In this document: positions 17,538 through 27,219 of the stretch, in pieces
How the letters are laid out: the number at the start of each line of letters is the position of its first letter
Position numbering within the stretch: the first letter of the stretch is position 1
Assembly (NCBI GenBank): GCA_018971525.1
Contig: JAGXAR010000005.1
Span: 39,010-103,009 of the forward strand
Length of the DNA stretch: 64,000 nucleotides
From: Nitrospirota bacterium
GTDB lineage: Bacteria; Nitrospirota; Nitrospiria; Nitrospirales; Nitrospiraceae
Direction of reading: 5' to 3'
The notes under the pieces: generated by a model
Seen by the model: only the letters and a program-made list of their open reading frames with translations
The model's database searches: none
Told to the model about the DNA's origin: nothing
Translations under genes and position numbers: made by a program

Positions 17538-18242
17538 ATGATCCCTCTGCATGACGACAACCCAACCGAGCGGACGCCGGTGGCCACGATGGCTTGCATC
17601 GCGGCCTGCGTCCTGGTCTTTACCTACCAGGCAAGCCTTCCCCCCGGCTTAGGAGACACATTCGTCTTTCAATACGGGGCAATCCCGGCCCTTGTCTTCG
17701 GGCAGGCCAACCTCCCTGAGACGGTCGTGGCCATTCCCGCCTATGCCACGTTGATCACGAGCATGTTCCTCCACGGCGGCTGGATGCACCTCATCGGGAA
17801 TATGCTGTACCTCTGGGTCTTCGGGAACAACATCGAAGATGTCATGGGGCATGCTAAGTACGTCGTGTTCTACCTCACCTGCGGGATTCTGGCCGCCTTA
17901 AGCCACGCCCTGACCGATCCGTCCTCGCCTGTTCCCATGGTCGGAGCAAGCGGCGCCATTTCCGGTGTCTTAGGCGCCTATGTGCTGTTGTTCCCACGAG
18001 CTCAGGTATTGGTTCTGATACCAGGCCTGGGCACAGCGAGGGTGGCAGCGGGTGTCGTCCTCGGCATGTGGTTCGTGATGCAACTGTTGAGCGGGGGAAT
18101 GAGTATCGGCGGCAAGGGCGGAGGCGTAGCATTCTTCGCTCATATCGGCGGGTTTCTCGCTGGGATGGTCTTGATTGGCCTGTTCAAACGCCGGGACGTG
18201 CTCTTCTTTGCACCAAGTCGCAGAGATCGGTGGGACGGCTAG
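17538..18242 (+). CDS. Rhomboid family intramembrane serine protease
   Basis: 234 residues from the ATG at 17538 (AAGG six nt upstream); a longer frame would overlap the DHH gene. Six hydrophobic segments are evident. The family's HGGWMHLIGNM loop follows the first helix, the nucleophile is Ser138 in GASGAIS, and the general base is His202 in AHIGGF, so the dyad is complete. It cleaves transmembrane helices within the inner membrane; substrates are unknown. Probably co-transcribed with the DHH gene. Confidence 0.93.
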   Translation: MIPLHDDNPTERTPVATMACIAACVLVFTYQASLPPGLGDTFVFQYGAIPALVFGQANLPETVVAIPAYATLITSMFLHGGWMHLIGNMLYLWVFGNNIEDVMGHAKYVVFYLTCGILAALSHALTDPSSPVPMVGASGAISGVLGAYVLLFPRAQVLVLIPGLGTARVAAGVVLGMWFVMQLLSGGMSIGGKGGGVAFFAHIGGFLAGMVLIGLFKRRDVLFFAPSRRDRWDG

Positions 18243-18271
18243 CGCTCACAGGAACACTCCAAGGCACTTCG

Positions 18272-20122
18272 TCACGCATCCAGCAGCTCACGTACTTTTT
18301 CCACCAGCCCGGCTTGTCGATAGGGGCGCCTCAAGAGATACCGCGGGTTGAGGCGATGAGACACCATCGCCTCGTTATCATACCCGGAGACAAAGAGCGG
18401 CTTCATCATCGGGTGTTGCTTCAACAATCGTCTAGCTAAGTCACGTCCACTGATCTCCGGCATAATAAGATCGCTCACGGCCACATGGACGGCTCCGGGA
18501 TGTTGCTGCGTGAGCAGCAAGGCTTCAACAGACGAGCTGGCCTCCAAGACCTGATAGTGATGCCGCAACAACGTGGAGAGCGCGAGCTTACGATCGATTT
18601 CATTCGGTTCCACCAGCAGAATCGTTTCCTGGCCATTGGCTGAGACGTTTGCCAGGATTGATGGAGCAGGCGACCGGCCCTGTCCTGTGAGAGGAAGCAT
18701 CACCCTCACCACAGTCCCTTGGCCAGGCCGGCTGACAACATCAACCTGGCCTGCACTTTGTTTCACGATGCCATAGACCGCGGTGAGTCCAAGTCCCACA
18801 TTCATTTCCTTTGTGGAAAAGAAGGGTTCAAATATGTGCGACTGAGTCTCTAGGCTCATCCCGCCTCCGGTATCGCTCACTTGAATCAGCACCCCGGATT
18901 GATGGCTTCCCCTTCCATTCACAGCCTCACTCTCTTGTCCACGAATCGCCTGCTTCGCTTCAATCCTGAGCTGCCCCCCGTTTGGCATGGCGTCCCGGGC
19001 ATTCACCGCAAGATGAAGCAGGACTTGTTCGAGTCCTTCACGATCAACCTCAATATCCATCGGTGCATCTTCAATGACCATGTCCAGATCAATGCGTGTG
19101 GGCAGCAGTCCTCGAATCACTCCACGAATCTCCTCCAGCACGGCCTTAAGCGAAAGCACCTGTCGGAAGGGGCCATCGTGGAGGCCCAACCCAGCCAATT
19201 GAGCGGTCAATGCTGCAGCCTGCCCCCCGCTTCGAAATATGTCATCGACCGGCCCATACAACGGGTCGTCGGCCTTGAGGCGGGAGAGGACCATGCCTGT
19301 CTGCCTCCCGATCACTGAAACGAGATGGCCGAGTTCGTTGGCAATCCCCCCGGCAATCCGGCCGATCGCTTCCATCTTCTGCGCCTCAAGCAATTGCTGC
19401 TCGAGGCCTTGTCGCTCCTGCTTTTCCTGCCGGACATGCTCATTCGCCCGTGAGAGATCGCTCTTGAGGCCCTTGATACGGATTTCCAACTGATCACGCG
19501 AGGCTTGCAAGGCCTGCTCAGTCTCTCTTAAAGCCTTAATACTGCCCAATAATAGTGTTTTTTTTTGCCGTTCGGCCCCGATCGTTTGCAGCGCGAGCCC
19601 ATAGAACGTCGCCATCACCAACAGAACCGGCACCCCCAACAAATGCCCGACCGACAAAGAACCGGTTTGTACGACTCCCTGATAGAGGATGACCCCATAC
19701 CCGGTACAGAGCAACAGAGAGAACGCAATGACATGGGAGAGCCGGCGCACCGAGGCGGCAATGAGCATGAGCATGAAATACGACAGATAGAGATCCGACC
19801 GGGCGTTACCCGAAAGGTAGATTGTCGCGGTAACGAAAATCGTATCGATTCCGATCAGGGTCCCGCTGAACCAGGTCGCCTGTAGGATTGAGGTCGGCAC
19901 ACACATCAGGCAGAGAACCATTGCAGCCAACCCCCCGACGATCACTTCGCTCGTCAGATGGCTTGCAACCAACTCCGTTCCGGACAACAACTGGTAGGCC
20001 AACATGATGCCAACCAGCGATTGGAGCACTACATATCGTGGACGCGAAATCGCACTGTCGTGACATGAATCCGGCGAAAACGGCTCGGCATGATTCTCAG
20101 AGGGGAAGGCGCGACTGCTCAT
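18272..20122 (-). CDS. Hybrid histidine kinase with degenerate acceptor sites
   Basis: 616 residues from the ATG at 20122 (AGGAG nine nt upstream). About six membrane helices occupy ~33-190, then a coiled coil (~200-250), a dimerisation/phosphoacceptor helix, an ATPase domain with N (NARDAMP), G1 (DTGGGMS) and G2 (VGLGLTA) boxes, and a receiver. The H-box reads GGIANELGHL, with Asn262 where the phosphorylated His should be. In the receiver Asp551 (VSDLIMPE) is kept, but the acidic pair reads EPN and the switch Lys is Arg599 (LLRRPY). It may bind ATP yet cannot autophosphorylate in the canonical way. It stands alone in the map. Confidence 0.88.
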   Translation of the reverse strand: MSSRAFPSENHAEPFSPDSCHDSAISRPRYVVLQSLVGIMLAYQLLSGTELVASHLTSEVIVGGLAAMVLCLMCVPTSILQATWFSGTLIGIDTIFVTATIYLSGNARSDLYLSYFMLMLIAASVRRLSHVIAFSLLLCTGYGVILYQGVVQTGSLSVGHLLGVPVLLVMATFYGLALQTIGAERQKKTLLLGSIKALRETEQALQASRDQLEIRIKGLKSDLSRANEHVRQEKQERQGLEQQLLEAQKMEAIGRIAGGIANELGHLVSVIGRQTGMVLSRLKADDPLYGPVDDIFRSGGQAAALTAQLAGLGLHDGPFRQVLSLKAVLEEIRGVIRGLLPTRIDLDMVIEDAPMDIEVDREGLEQVLLHLAVNARDAMPNGGQLRIEAKQAIRGQESEAVNGRGSHQSGVLIQVSDTGGGMSLETQSHIFEPFFSTKEMNVGLGLTAVYGIVKQSAGQVDVVSRPGQGTVVRVMLPLTGQGRSPAPSILANVSANGQETILLVEPNEIDRKLALSTLLRHHYQVLEASSSVEALLLTQQHPGAVHVAVSDLIMPEISGRDLARRLLKQHPMMKPLFVSGYDNEAMVSHRLNPRYLLRRPYRQAGLVEKVRELLDA

Positions 20123-20354
20123 ATCTATGATCTCCTGCTCGGGCAACCGAAGACAAGGAGCAAGGCAAGTCCCGTACCGATACACAAACAGAGCGAAACC
20201 ACGTTTTCCCCATAGGCTATGCTCTGAGAAGCTGAACCGTTTGATCCATTCCCATACAGCAAGTCACAAAATAGTACGAGGCGGGATGGCCAAAAACCAG
20301 CTCGAAGATTGGGTTTGCCCAGGGTTGAGCTGCGGCGGCGGGCGATCCTGTTCA

Positions 20355-20374
20355 CATCATCCTGTCGGATGATG
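20355..20374 (-). terminator. Hairpin downstream of purK
   Basis: CATCATCC and GGATGATG form an 8-bp perfect stem with a 4-nt loop, 34 nt after the purK stop. There is no T-run, so the terminator role is tentative. The remaining gap to the kinase gene shows nothing else. Confidence 0.35.
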
Positions 20375-20407
20375 CCGGGCCGAAACGATACCACTGAATG
20401 AACGAAG

Positions 20408-21586
20408 TTATGCGGACAGGGCGGGACCGTTCGCGAGACCGTCACGAAATTGCTTCGCATGATCGAGTGCGACACTCAGCGTCTCGCCGAGAAACGTGAC
20501 ATGTCCCATCTTGCGACGGGGACGAATCGCACGTTTGCCGTAGAGATGGAGCACGGCACCGGGAATATCCAGCAGGGTTCGACAACCTGCGCCCTTCATA
20601 AGGGTCGCGGCATCGCCCCCAATGAGATTCACCATGACTGCTGGGCTCAGCAGACGTACTTCACCAAGTGGCATGCCAGTAGTAGTACGAACCTGCTGCT
20701 CAAACTGGGACACGCTGCAGGCATCAAGCGTGTAATGGCCTGAGTTATGGGGCCGCGGGGCAATCTCGTTGATGAGAAGTTCCCCGCTGGACAACTGAAA
20801 CAATTCGAGGCAGAACACCCCCACCCCCTCCAGACGATCCACCACCTGACGCGCAAGAGCGGCTGCTCGCTCGGCTACAACTGAAGATTCTGGGGCCGGC
20901 ACCTTGGTGGTTCGAAGAATCCCCTCTTCATGTTCATTCTCAGCCAGCGGATAGGTGCAACTCTGTCCGTCAGATCCACGGACCACCAGGATCGAGAGTT
21001 CCCGTTCAAACGGCACAAAGGACTCCACGATCCATCGCATGCCAGGGCGAGCGGATCCCGATAGTGCCCGTTCCACCTCCCGGACATCGGACTCTCGATG
21101 TATCCTCCACTGGCCCTTGCCGTCATAACCGGCCGTTGCCGTCTTAAGGAGAGCGGGATACCCGACCTGCCGGACGGTCGTCGCCAATTGATCCGGAGCG
21201 GTCAGGCTGGCGAAGGGAGGGACGGGAAATCCGTTGGAGGCCAAGAACCCCTTTTGCTCCAAGCGATCCTGAATCACGCTCAGGACGGCACTCGACGGAC
21301 GAACCGGCTTCCGCTGCTCCAACTCTCGACAGAGCTTCGCCGGAATATTTTCCCATTCGTAGGTCACGGCGCTGACCAGATTGGCAAATCGTTCAAGAAT
21401 GTCCTGATCGGTGAACGGAACAGGAAAGCTGTGCGTGGCAAAACGATGAGCCGGCGCCTCTGGATCCGGATCCCAGACGGCGACGTGATACCCGAGACAG
21501 TGTGCCGCCATGGTGAACATGGCGCCCAATTGTCCGCCGCCCAGGACGCCCAGGACAGATCCTGGCTCGATGACCACTGCCTTCAC
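20408..21586 (-). CDS. purK: 5-(carboxyamino)imidazole ribonucleotide synthase
   Basis: 392 residues, normal for PurK. The ATP-grasp enzyme carboxylates AIR with bicarbonate and ATP in de novo purine synthesis. The N-terminal [14 protein letters not shown], the ATP-grasp core ([17 protein letters not shown]) and the catalytic FCLELFQL and [14 protein letters not shown] segments are present. It overlaps purE by 4 nt (ATGA), as expected for a coupled purE-purK pair whose product is passed directly to PurE. Confidence 0.96.
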   Translation of the reverse strand: MKAVVIEPGSVLGVLGGGQLGAMFTMAAHCLGYHVAVWDPDPEAPAHRFATHSFPVPFTDQDILERFANLVSAVTYEWENIPAKLCRELEQRKPVRPSSAVLSVIQDRLEQKGFLASNGFPVPPFASLTAPDQLATTVRQVGYPALLKTATAGYDGKGQWRIHRESDVREVERALSGSARPGMRWIVESFVPFERELSILVVRGSDGQSCTYPLAENEHEEGILRTTKVPAPESSVVAERAAALARQVVDRLEGVGVFCLELFQLSSGELLINEIAPRPHNSGHYTLDACSVSQFEQQVRTTTGMPLGEVRLLSPAVMVNLIGGDAATLMKGAGCRTLLDIPGAVLHLYGKRAIRPRRKMGHVTFLGETLSVALDHAKQFRDGLANGPALSA

Positions 21587-22161
21587 GACCGGCGACTCGG
21601 ACGGCCTGGACCTTTCGTTCCGGTCACCAGACCCTTCGCTTCAGGAGACTGGAGCACGCTGTCCGTCTGTGTCTGACGGAATAATTTCACGCGGGCGGCA
21701 ATCGCTGGATACCGGCCAGCCAGGATTTGCGCCGCTAACAAGCCGGCATTGTCCGCCCCTCCGATGGCTACCGTGGCGACGGGAATCCCTCTTGGCATTT
21801 GCACGATGGAGAGGAGCGAATCAAGTCCGCGAAGATTCTCAGTCGGAATCGGTACCCCAATGACCGGCAAATGCGTCTTCGCAGCCAGCATGCCGGGAAG
21901 ATGGGCCGCCCCGCCGGCACCGGCAATAATCACTTCGATTCCCCGACCGGGAGCCTGTTCTGCATAGGCGAACAAGCGATCCGGAGTGCGGTGCGCGGAG
22001 ACGACCATTAATTCGTGTGGAATCCCGAGATCCGTCAGAATCGCAACGGCCTTTTCTAAGATCGGGAAATCGGATTTGCTTCCACCCAATACCCCGACCA
22101 AGGGATGCGGACGATCCGTTACTCGCCGCCGTGATTGTGGTCCTCTGCTGAGACGAGACAT
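21583..22161 (-). CDS. purE: N5-carboxyaminoimidazole ribonucleotide mutase
   Basis: 192 residues, with ~20 Arg-rich residues before the usual start and ~20 after the usual end. The enzyme converts N5-CAIR to CAIR. Class I signatures are seen: [35 protein letters not shown] and the C-terminal [14 protein letters not shown]. It is the first gene of purEK and lies divergent from the HlyD operon. Confidence 0.96.
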   Translation of the reverse strand: MSRLSRGPQSRRRVTDRPHPLVGVLGGSKSDFPILEKAVAILTDLGIPHELMVVSAHRTPDRLFAYAEQAPGRGIEVIIAGAGGAAHLPGMLAAKTHLPVIGVPIPTENLRGLDSLLSIVQMPRGIPVATVAIGGADNAGLLAAQILAGRYPAIAARVKLFRQTQTDSVLQSPEAKGLVTGTKGPGRPSRRS

Positions 22162-22288
22162 ATCTGGGCAGGCCCTTATTCCACGGGTCTCTGGCTGATG
22201 GCTCTCAACGGAGCCCCCACCTTAGCGATTCTCTGACTGATGGTCAAGCTCGCTCCCCTCTCTACGACAACCGGTTCCCGCAGAGAAA

Positions 22289-22318
22289 TTGACCGGGTGA
22301 GCCGCTTTCCACTATGAT
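22289..22318 (+). promoter_or_regulatory. Sigma-70-type promoter of the HlyD-TolC-ABC operon
   Basis: TTGACC (22289-22294) and TATGAT (22313-22318) are 18 nt apart. Predicted start is near 22325, 39 nt before the GTG of the HlyD gene. Confidence 0.6.
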
Positions 22319-22363
22319 GCGTGGGTAGCGTTGGTTCCCCCTGCCTCTGGCGAGGAGGATTCG

Positions 22364-23800
22364 GTGGCGCACTTCACGCAGAATTTGCGAAACAGAGTCC
22401 GCTCCCTCGTCCGACGGGACACCGGTCTGGGTGAGATCGCGATCGACGACCTTGCGACCTCGACAAAGCTTCAGTCCTGGGAAGCGGTCCAAATCCCCGA
22501 ACGTCTTAGGTTTTCCTCGCTCCTCGCCATCATCCTGGTGCTGCTGTTTCTCTTGATCATTGCCTTTGTGCCCTGGACCCAGACGATTACCGTCAGCGGA
22601 CAACTCTCCGCCTATACGCCCTTCGAACGTCCGCAAGATATCGAGGCGCAGATCACCGGACGGATCAAGAAATGGCACATCTTTGAGGGGGTGCGCGTCA
22701 AGCAAGGCGATCTCATTCTTGAATTGGATGACTACGATCCCAACTTCATGGCTCCAGACCTCCTGTCTTTCTTGGACCAACGACGCAAGGCGCTGGCCCA
22801 AACTCGCAACGCAGCGCTTGCGCGCGCCGAACAACTGGATAAACGGATCAAGGAGATGCAGAACCTCGTCAAGTCCGCGGTCCCGTCCGCCCAGGCGCGC
22901 GTGATCGAAGCGGAAAACAAGGTACGGGAAGCCTACCAGAAGGTCGAAGCGGCGAAAATCGCCGTCGCCACGGCTGAGTTGAACGTGGACCGGCACAAAC
23001 AGTTAGCGGAACAGGGCCTCGTCTCGCAACGCGAACTTGAGTTGACCATCCAATCGGCTCTCGCCACCAAAGCCGATCTGACAGGAGCACAGGCCAACCT
23101 CAAGGGCGCAGAACAGGCCATGAAGGCCCTCAGCTTCGGCCGCGACCAGGTCAGCGCCGAAGTCCTGCAACGATTGCTCGATGCAGAAGCGGCCCGTGAT
23201 GCCTCCGTCGGCGAAGCGGCGAAAGCCACCGATCAGCTTGCCGATGTCTCATTGCGGATGTCCAACGCGGAACAACGCCGGATCGCCAGCCGCATCCTCG
23301 CCCCTATCGACGGCACGGTGGTGAAGATGGCTCAAGCCGGGGCCGGTGAAACCGTCCGTCCCGGGGACAAACTCGTGAAGATTTCTCCGGCTAGCGCCGA
23401 CAAAGCGATTGAGATGCTGGCTGACGGGATCGATGCCCCTCTCCTCAACGTGGGACGCAAAGTTCGCGTCTTGTTCTATGGGATTCCGGCCATTCCTCTC
23501 CCGGCCTGGCCGGAAATCATGGCCGGCACCTATGGCGGAGTGATCAAGGTCATCGACCAGGTCGACGACGGCAAGGGAAACTTTCGTTTCTGGGTGATCC
23601 CTGATCCCGACGATCGGCCCTGGCCCCCACAGGAACATGTCCGGCAGGGAACCAAAGCCATGGGATGGGTCATCTTGAACCGGGTCCCCCTGTGGTACGA
23701 ACTCTGGCGGCGCTTCAACCTCTTCCCGCCGGATTATCAAGAACGCCCGCCAAGCCTCATCGACACCCTATTGCCGAAAGCAGGGCGGGGTGCGAAGTAA
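22364..23800 (+). CDS. HlyD-type membrane fusion (periplasmic adaptor) protein
   Basis: 478 residues from a GTG at 22364 preceded by GGAGG five nt upstream. One membrane helix (about 47-68) anchors the protein in the inner membrane. A first lipoyl half follows (AQITGRIKKWHIFEGVRVKQGD), then a long alpha-helical coiled coil, the second lipoyl half (ASRILAPIDGTVVKM) and a beta-rich C-terminus. This is the usual order for the adaptor that joins an inner-membrane exporter to TolC. The C-terminal ~100 residues, rich in Trp and Pro, are longer than in typical HlyD. Downstream are the matching TolC and ABC genes. Confidence 0.9.
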   Translation: MAHFTQNLRNRVRSLVRRDTGLGEIAIDDLATSTKLQSWEAVQIPERLRFSSLLAIILVLLFLLIIAFVPWTQTITVSGQLSAYTPFERPQDIEAQITGRIKKWHIFEGVRVKQGDLILELDDYDPNFMAPDLLSFLDQRRKALAQTRNAALARAEQLDKRIKEMQNLVKSAVPSAQARVIEAENKVREAYQKVEAAKIAVATAELNVDRHKQLAEQGLVSQRELELTIQSALATKADLTGAQANLKGAEQAMKALSFGRDQVSAEVLQRLLDAEAARDASVGEAAKATDQLADVSLRMSNAEQRRIASRILAPIDGTVVKMAQAGAGETVRPGDKLVKISPASADKAIEMLADGIDAPLLNVGRKVRVLFYGIPAIPLPAWPEIMAGTYGGVIKVIDQVDDGKGNFRFWVIPDPDDRPWPPQEHVRQGTKAMGWVILNRVPLWYELWRRFNLFPPDYQERPPSLIDTLLPKAGRGAK

Positions 23801-23921
23801 GCGCGGCTCGGCACGTTCTGTCTCGTCTCAATTTTCCTTCACTACAACCGACATCGCCGTGCCGTGCAGGGTCTAGCCCTCGCATCGGCCGCTCGCCCAT
23901 CTGACGAAAGGAGTGTGCCCC

Positions 23922-25403
23922 ATGAATTCGAGTCACTACCTCCCAGTCGTTCTGCTCCTGGGAACGATCGGGTTGTGTCCCCTCCCCGCCTCTGCGGGAG
24001 AGACCATGAAATCGAAATCGCTTCCCCCAATCCCCTTGAGTGTGGAAGAGATTCACGCCTGGATCGATCGCACACACCCACTCCTCAGAGGAGCGGGAAC
24101 GGAGAAAGTGATGGCACGCGGGAAAATGCTCAAAGCGCTGGGCGCCTTTGAGCCAACCCTCATCAACGATACGGAACTCGAACGATTCATCAAGAGTTCT
24201 GACCCAGGCAAAGGCACCCAAACTGTGGGCTTTAACGACACGCTCGTCGAGGCCCGCCATCCCTGGGGATTTCGCTACAGCGCTGGGATGCGGCAGGCGA
24301 TCGGCGATGCCACCATTCCCGACCTGTCTTTTGGCAACAACCAGCAAGTCCTCCTGGGAGGATTTTTTCCGCTACTCAAAGGCCTCATGGTGAATCCTGA
24401 AAGCGCCGAACTCCAGCGATCCGAATTGGCCAATCCACGAGCGGAGGTGCAGATCTCCCAAACGAGACAGGACCTGTTCCTCGCGGCTGCCACACAGTTT
24501 TGGGATTGGGTCACTGCGGTGAAGCTCGCAGAAGTGCAGCGCCGGGCCGTGGGGGTGGCCGAAGATCGGTTTAGACAGGTCGAAGGCCGCGCCAAAGCGG
24601 GGGCCGTTGCGCCGCTCGACGTCGTGGAGGCCAATCAGGAAGTCCAGCGTCGGCGCGAGGTCGCCATCGCGGTACAGCGGCTGGTGGAGCAAGAACAGCT
24701 GAAGCTGTCCATGTTTCTCTGGGACAATAACGCTTCCGTCACTCCGCCGCTGGATCGAGCCCCGGATTTCCCGGCGCACATGCTGGTGCCGGCGCCTGAC
24801 ACCATCCAGGCCCATAAACTCCAGGCCAAGGTCGATCGCCCGGAGATCAAGGAAATCGGCATCGAGGCAAAGCTCAACAATATCGACCTGGAACTGGCCA
24901 AAAACAATCTCCTCCCTAGTCTGGACGCGGAAGCGGCACCAGCCCGCGCACCAGAGAAGTTCGTGTTGGGTCTCGGCTACCGCTTTGGACTGGAGCTCAA
25001 GATTCCGATCCTCCAGCGCAAGAGCCGCGGGGAAATCCTGGAAGCGCAAGGCAAGGCCGATCGATTTGTCCTCATGCAACAGTTTCGCGAGCAGCAAGTG
25101 CTCGTCGATGTCGATAATGCCCTCTCCGCCATCGAACGAGCCAAGGAGCGGGTGGCGGCCGCGGCCGAATCGCTCCGCCTGGCCAAGACGCTCGAAGAGG
25201 GGGAACGCTTCCGGTTTAGCCTCGGGGCAACCAGCGTCCTCTTCGTCAACCTGCGGGAACGGAATTCGGTCGATTCAGAAAGCCAGGTCATCCGCGCCAA
25301 GGCGGACTATCAGAAATCCCAGGCCTTGTACCAGTGGGCCATCGGAGCGTGGGCGAGGACGACGCCGTTCGTGACCCCCGTCACGTATCGTGCAAGAGAC
25401 TGA
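23922..25403 (+). CDS. TolC-family outer membrane efflux protein
   Basis: 493 residues from the ATG at 23922 (GGAG eight nt upstream). The signal peptide ends near PASAGE. The rest is long amphipathic helices in two repeats typical of outer membrane efflux proteins: DLFLAAATQFWDWV...RRAVGVAEDRFRQVEGRAKAGAV and the repeat around ERAKERVAAAAESLRLAKTLEEGERFRFSLGAT. It would form the trimeric outer membrane channel for the adaptor encoded just upstream. Confidence 0.9.
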   Translation: MNSSHYLPVVLLLGTIGLCPLPASAGETMKSKSLPPIPLSVEEIHAWIDRTHPLLRGAGTEKVMARGKMLKALGAFEPTLINDTELERFIKSSDPGKGTQTVGFNDTLVEARHPWGFRYSAGMRQAIGDATIPDLSFGNNQQVLLGGFFPLLKGLMVNPESAELQRSELANPRAEVQISQTRQDLFLAAATQFWDWVTAVKLAEVQRRAVGVAEDRFRQVEGRAKAGAVAPLDVVEANQEVQRRREVAIAVQRLVEQEQLKLSMFLWDNNASVTPPLDRAPDFPAHMLVPAPDTIQAHKLQAKVDRPEIKEIGIEAKLNNIDLELAKNNLLPSLDAEAAPARAPEKFVLGLGYRFGLELKIPILQRKSRGEILEAQGKADRFVLMQQFREQQVLVDVDNALSAIERAKERVAAAAESLRLAKTLEEGERFRFSLGATSVLFVNLRERNSVDSESQVIRAKADYQKSQALYQWAIGAWARTTPFVTPVTYRARD

Positions 25404-25477
25404 TGGAGAAGAAGTGGCTTTTCTTTCAGTGCTTTGATAGCGTTAGAGAACTATGCGCCTGTTCCCATAGGCAACTC

Positions 25478-25516
25478 ATCCTGACTCTGGCCAGGCGGTC
25501 CGACCAGAGTCAGGAT
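25478..25516. repeat. 13-bp perfect hairpin between tolC and the ABC gene
   Basis: ATCCTGACTCTGG (25478-25490) and CCAGAGTCAGGAT (25504-25516) are exact reverse complements around a 13-nt loop. No T-run follows and the GTG of the ABC gene is 26 nt downstream. It may set the relative expression of the last two genes, either as an attenuator or as an mRNA end-stabilising structure. Confidence 0.55.
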
Positions 25517-25541
25517 CGAGCTGAGGAAGAAGGCGGAATCC

Positions 25542-27206
25542 GTGCAAAATCACGTCGGTGACCAACCAAACCTGTATCAGTCGATGCTCAGCTACCTGGC
25601 TGTCCTCTTCCGCTTGGAACGGCGGATTCTCGCCCTGATCTTCTCGTATTCGCTCGCCATCGGACTCTTCTCGCTCATCGTCCCTCTCACAGTCCAAGAG
25701 CTCGTCAACACGTTTGCCTTCGCCATTCAGCCCATCACCATTGTGACCCTCGCCGGGGTGATGGTGGCCGGGCTCCTGTTTGTCGGAGCGTTTCGTGCCT
25801 TGCAGTTCTATGCCGTCGAGGTGCTGGAGCGCCGGGTCTTCGCCCGCGTCGCCCTCGGCATGGCCCAACAGCTGCCCCATCTGCAATTTATAGGATTCAA
25901 GCCCCGCTATGCCAATTACTTCATGGAGACGGTTTTCATGCAACGGGCGCTCTCTGTGCTCCTTGTTGACCTGATCAATGTCATCGTGGGCGGCGCGGTG
26001 GGCATGACCATCCTGGTCTTTTATCATCCGTACTTCTTGCTCTATAACGCCTTGCTCCTGGCAGGATTCACCGTCGTCTTTTTTCTCATGTCGCATGGAG
26101 GACTCAAGGCCACCATCGATATGTCGCATGCGAAGTATGAAACCCTGCACTGGCTGCAGGAGGTCTCTTACAATCTGCTGCACTTCAAAGCCACGGACAG
26201 CCAAGCGCTGCTGATGCGAAGGACCGACGAGTTAATCCACTCCTACGTCGAGACCAGACAAACTAGATTCGGCATTCTGATTCGCCAGTACCTGGGATCG
26301 GTCGGCTGGCAAGCCGTCGCCCACAGTGGACTTCTCGCCACCGCCGGCTGGTTGTTGTCCATCGGCCAGTTGACGCTCGGGCAACTGGTGGCCGCCGAGG
26401 TCGTCGTCAGCGGCCTCCTCTTGGGTTTCGATGCCGTCGTCAAACGCATGGGTCACATTTATTACTTCTTAACCGGATTGAACGAGCTTGATTTTCTGTT
26501 CTCGCTTCCGAAGGACCAAGCCTCCGCCACTCTGTCCGTCCCGCTGCCGGATCCAACCATTCACGGCATTCGCGTGACCTGCAAAGACCTCGCGGTCATC
26601 CACCCCGGAATGCCGCCGATCTTTGAGCATTTCAATCTTGAAGTCACCCCTGGAGAAAAGATCGGCGTCTACGCCAGGACGGCGGCAGCCAAAACGGCGC
26701 TCGGACGAGTCTTGGCGGGCCTGGAAACCCCGACCGGCGGAGTCATTCGTTACAACGGAGTGGACCTTCGCCACCTCGATCTTCAGGGGATCAATCGTTG
26801 TCGAGGGTTCATGATCGACTCCCAGCTCACACTATTTGAGGGCACGATCGAGGATAATATCGTCCTGGGACGATCCTATATTCCATACAGCGACGTCCGG
26901 TGGGCCTTGCGCTTCACCGAACTGGAAGACGACGTCGATGCGCTTCCGCAGGGACTCAAGACCCACATCCGAGCCCCCGGAAAAATTCTTGCCCCGACGC
27001 ATATCATGCGGATCTTGCTCGCACGTGCTATCCTGGCCCGTCCGCAGATTCTTATCTTTGACGGCATCATCCACAACTTGCAACCGACCATGCGTGAAAC
27101 TATCTTGCGGCGCCTCTGCTCAAAAGACGAACCCTGGTCGGTGATCTTTGTGTCGAACGATCCGAATCTCACGCCGCACGTCGATCGGCGAATCATTCTC
27201 GATTGA
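25542..27206 (+). CDS. ABC exporter-fold protein with inactivated nucleotide-binding domain
   Basis: 554 residues from a GTG. Residues ~25-320 hold six predicted membrane helices with the layout of a type I exporter; there is no C39 peptidase domain. The nucleotide-binding fold (~340-554) is full length, but its catalytic motifs are altered. Walker A GxxGxGKS reads ARTAAAKT (378-385), the Q-loop reads MIDSQ, the LSGGQ signature is replaced by LAPTH (483-487), the Walker B carboxylate is Gly508 (ILIFDG), and the switch His is Asn539 (FVSND). The frame is intact and the fold well preserved, so this is a maintained pseudo-ATPase rather than a decayed gene. It would work with the HlyD and TolC proteins, possibly paired with an active subunit encoded elsewhere. 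Confidence 0.9.
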   Translation: MQNHVGDQPNLYQSMLSYLAVLFRLERRILALIFSYSLAIGLFSLIVPLTVQELVNTFAFAIQPITIVTLAGVMVAGLLFVGAFRALQFYAVEVLERRVFARVALGMAQQLPHLQFIGFKPRYANYFMETVFMQRALSVLLVDLINVIVGGAVGMTILVFYHPYFLLYNALLLAGFTVVFFLMSHGGLKATIDMSHAKYETLHWLQEVSYNLLHFKATDSQALLMRRTDELIHSYVETRQTRFGILIRQYLGSVGWQAVAHSGLLATAGWLLSIGQLTLGQLVAAEVVVSGLLLGFDAVVKRMGHIYYFLTGLNELDFLFSLPKDQASATLSVPLPDPTIHGIRVTCKDLAVIHPGMPPIFEHFNLEVTPGEKIGVYARTAAAKTALGRVLAGLETPTGGVIRYNGVDLRHLDLQGINRCRGFMIDSQLTLFEGTIEDNIVLGRSYIPYSDVRWALRFTELEDDVDALPQGLKTHIRAPGKILAPTHIMRILLARAILARPQILIFDGIIHNLQPTMRETILRRLCSKDEPWSVIFVSNDPNLTPHVDRRIILD

Positions 27207-27219
27207 GTGGAGGAACACA

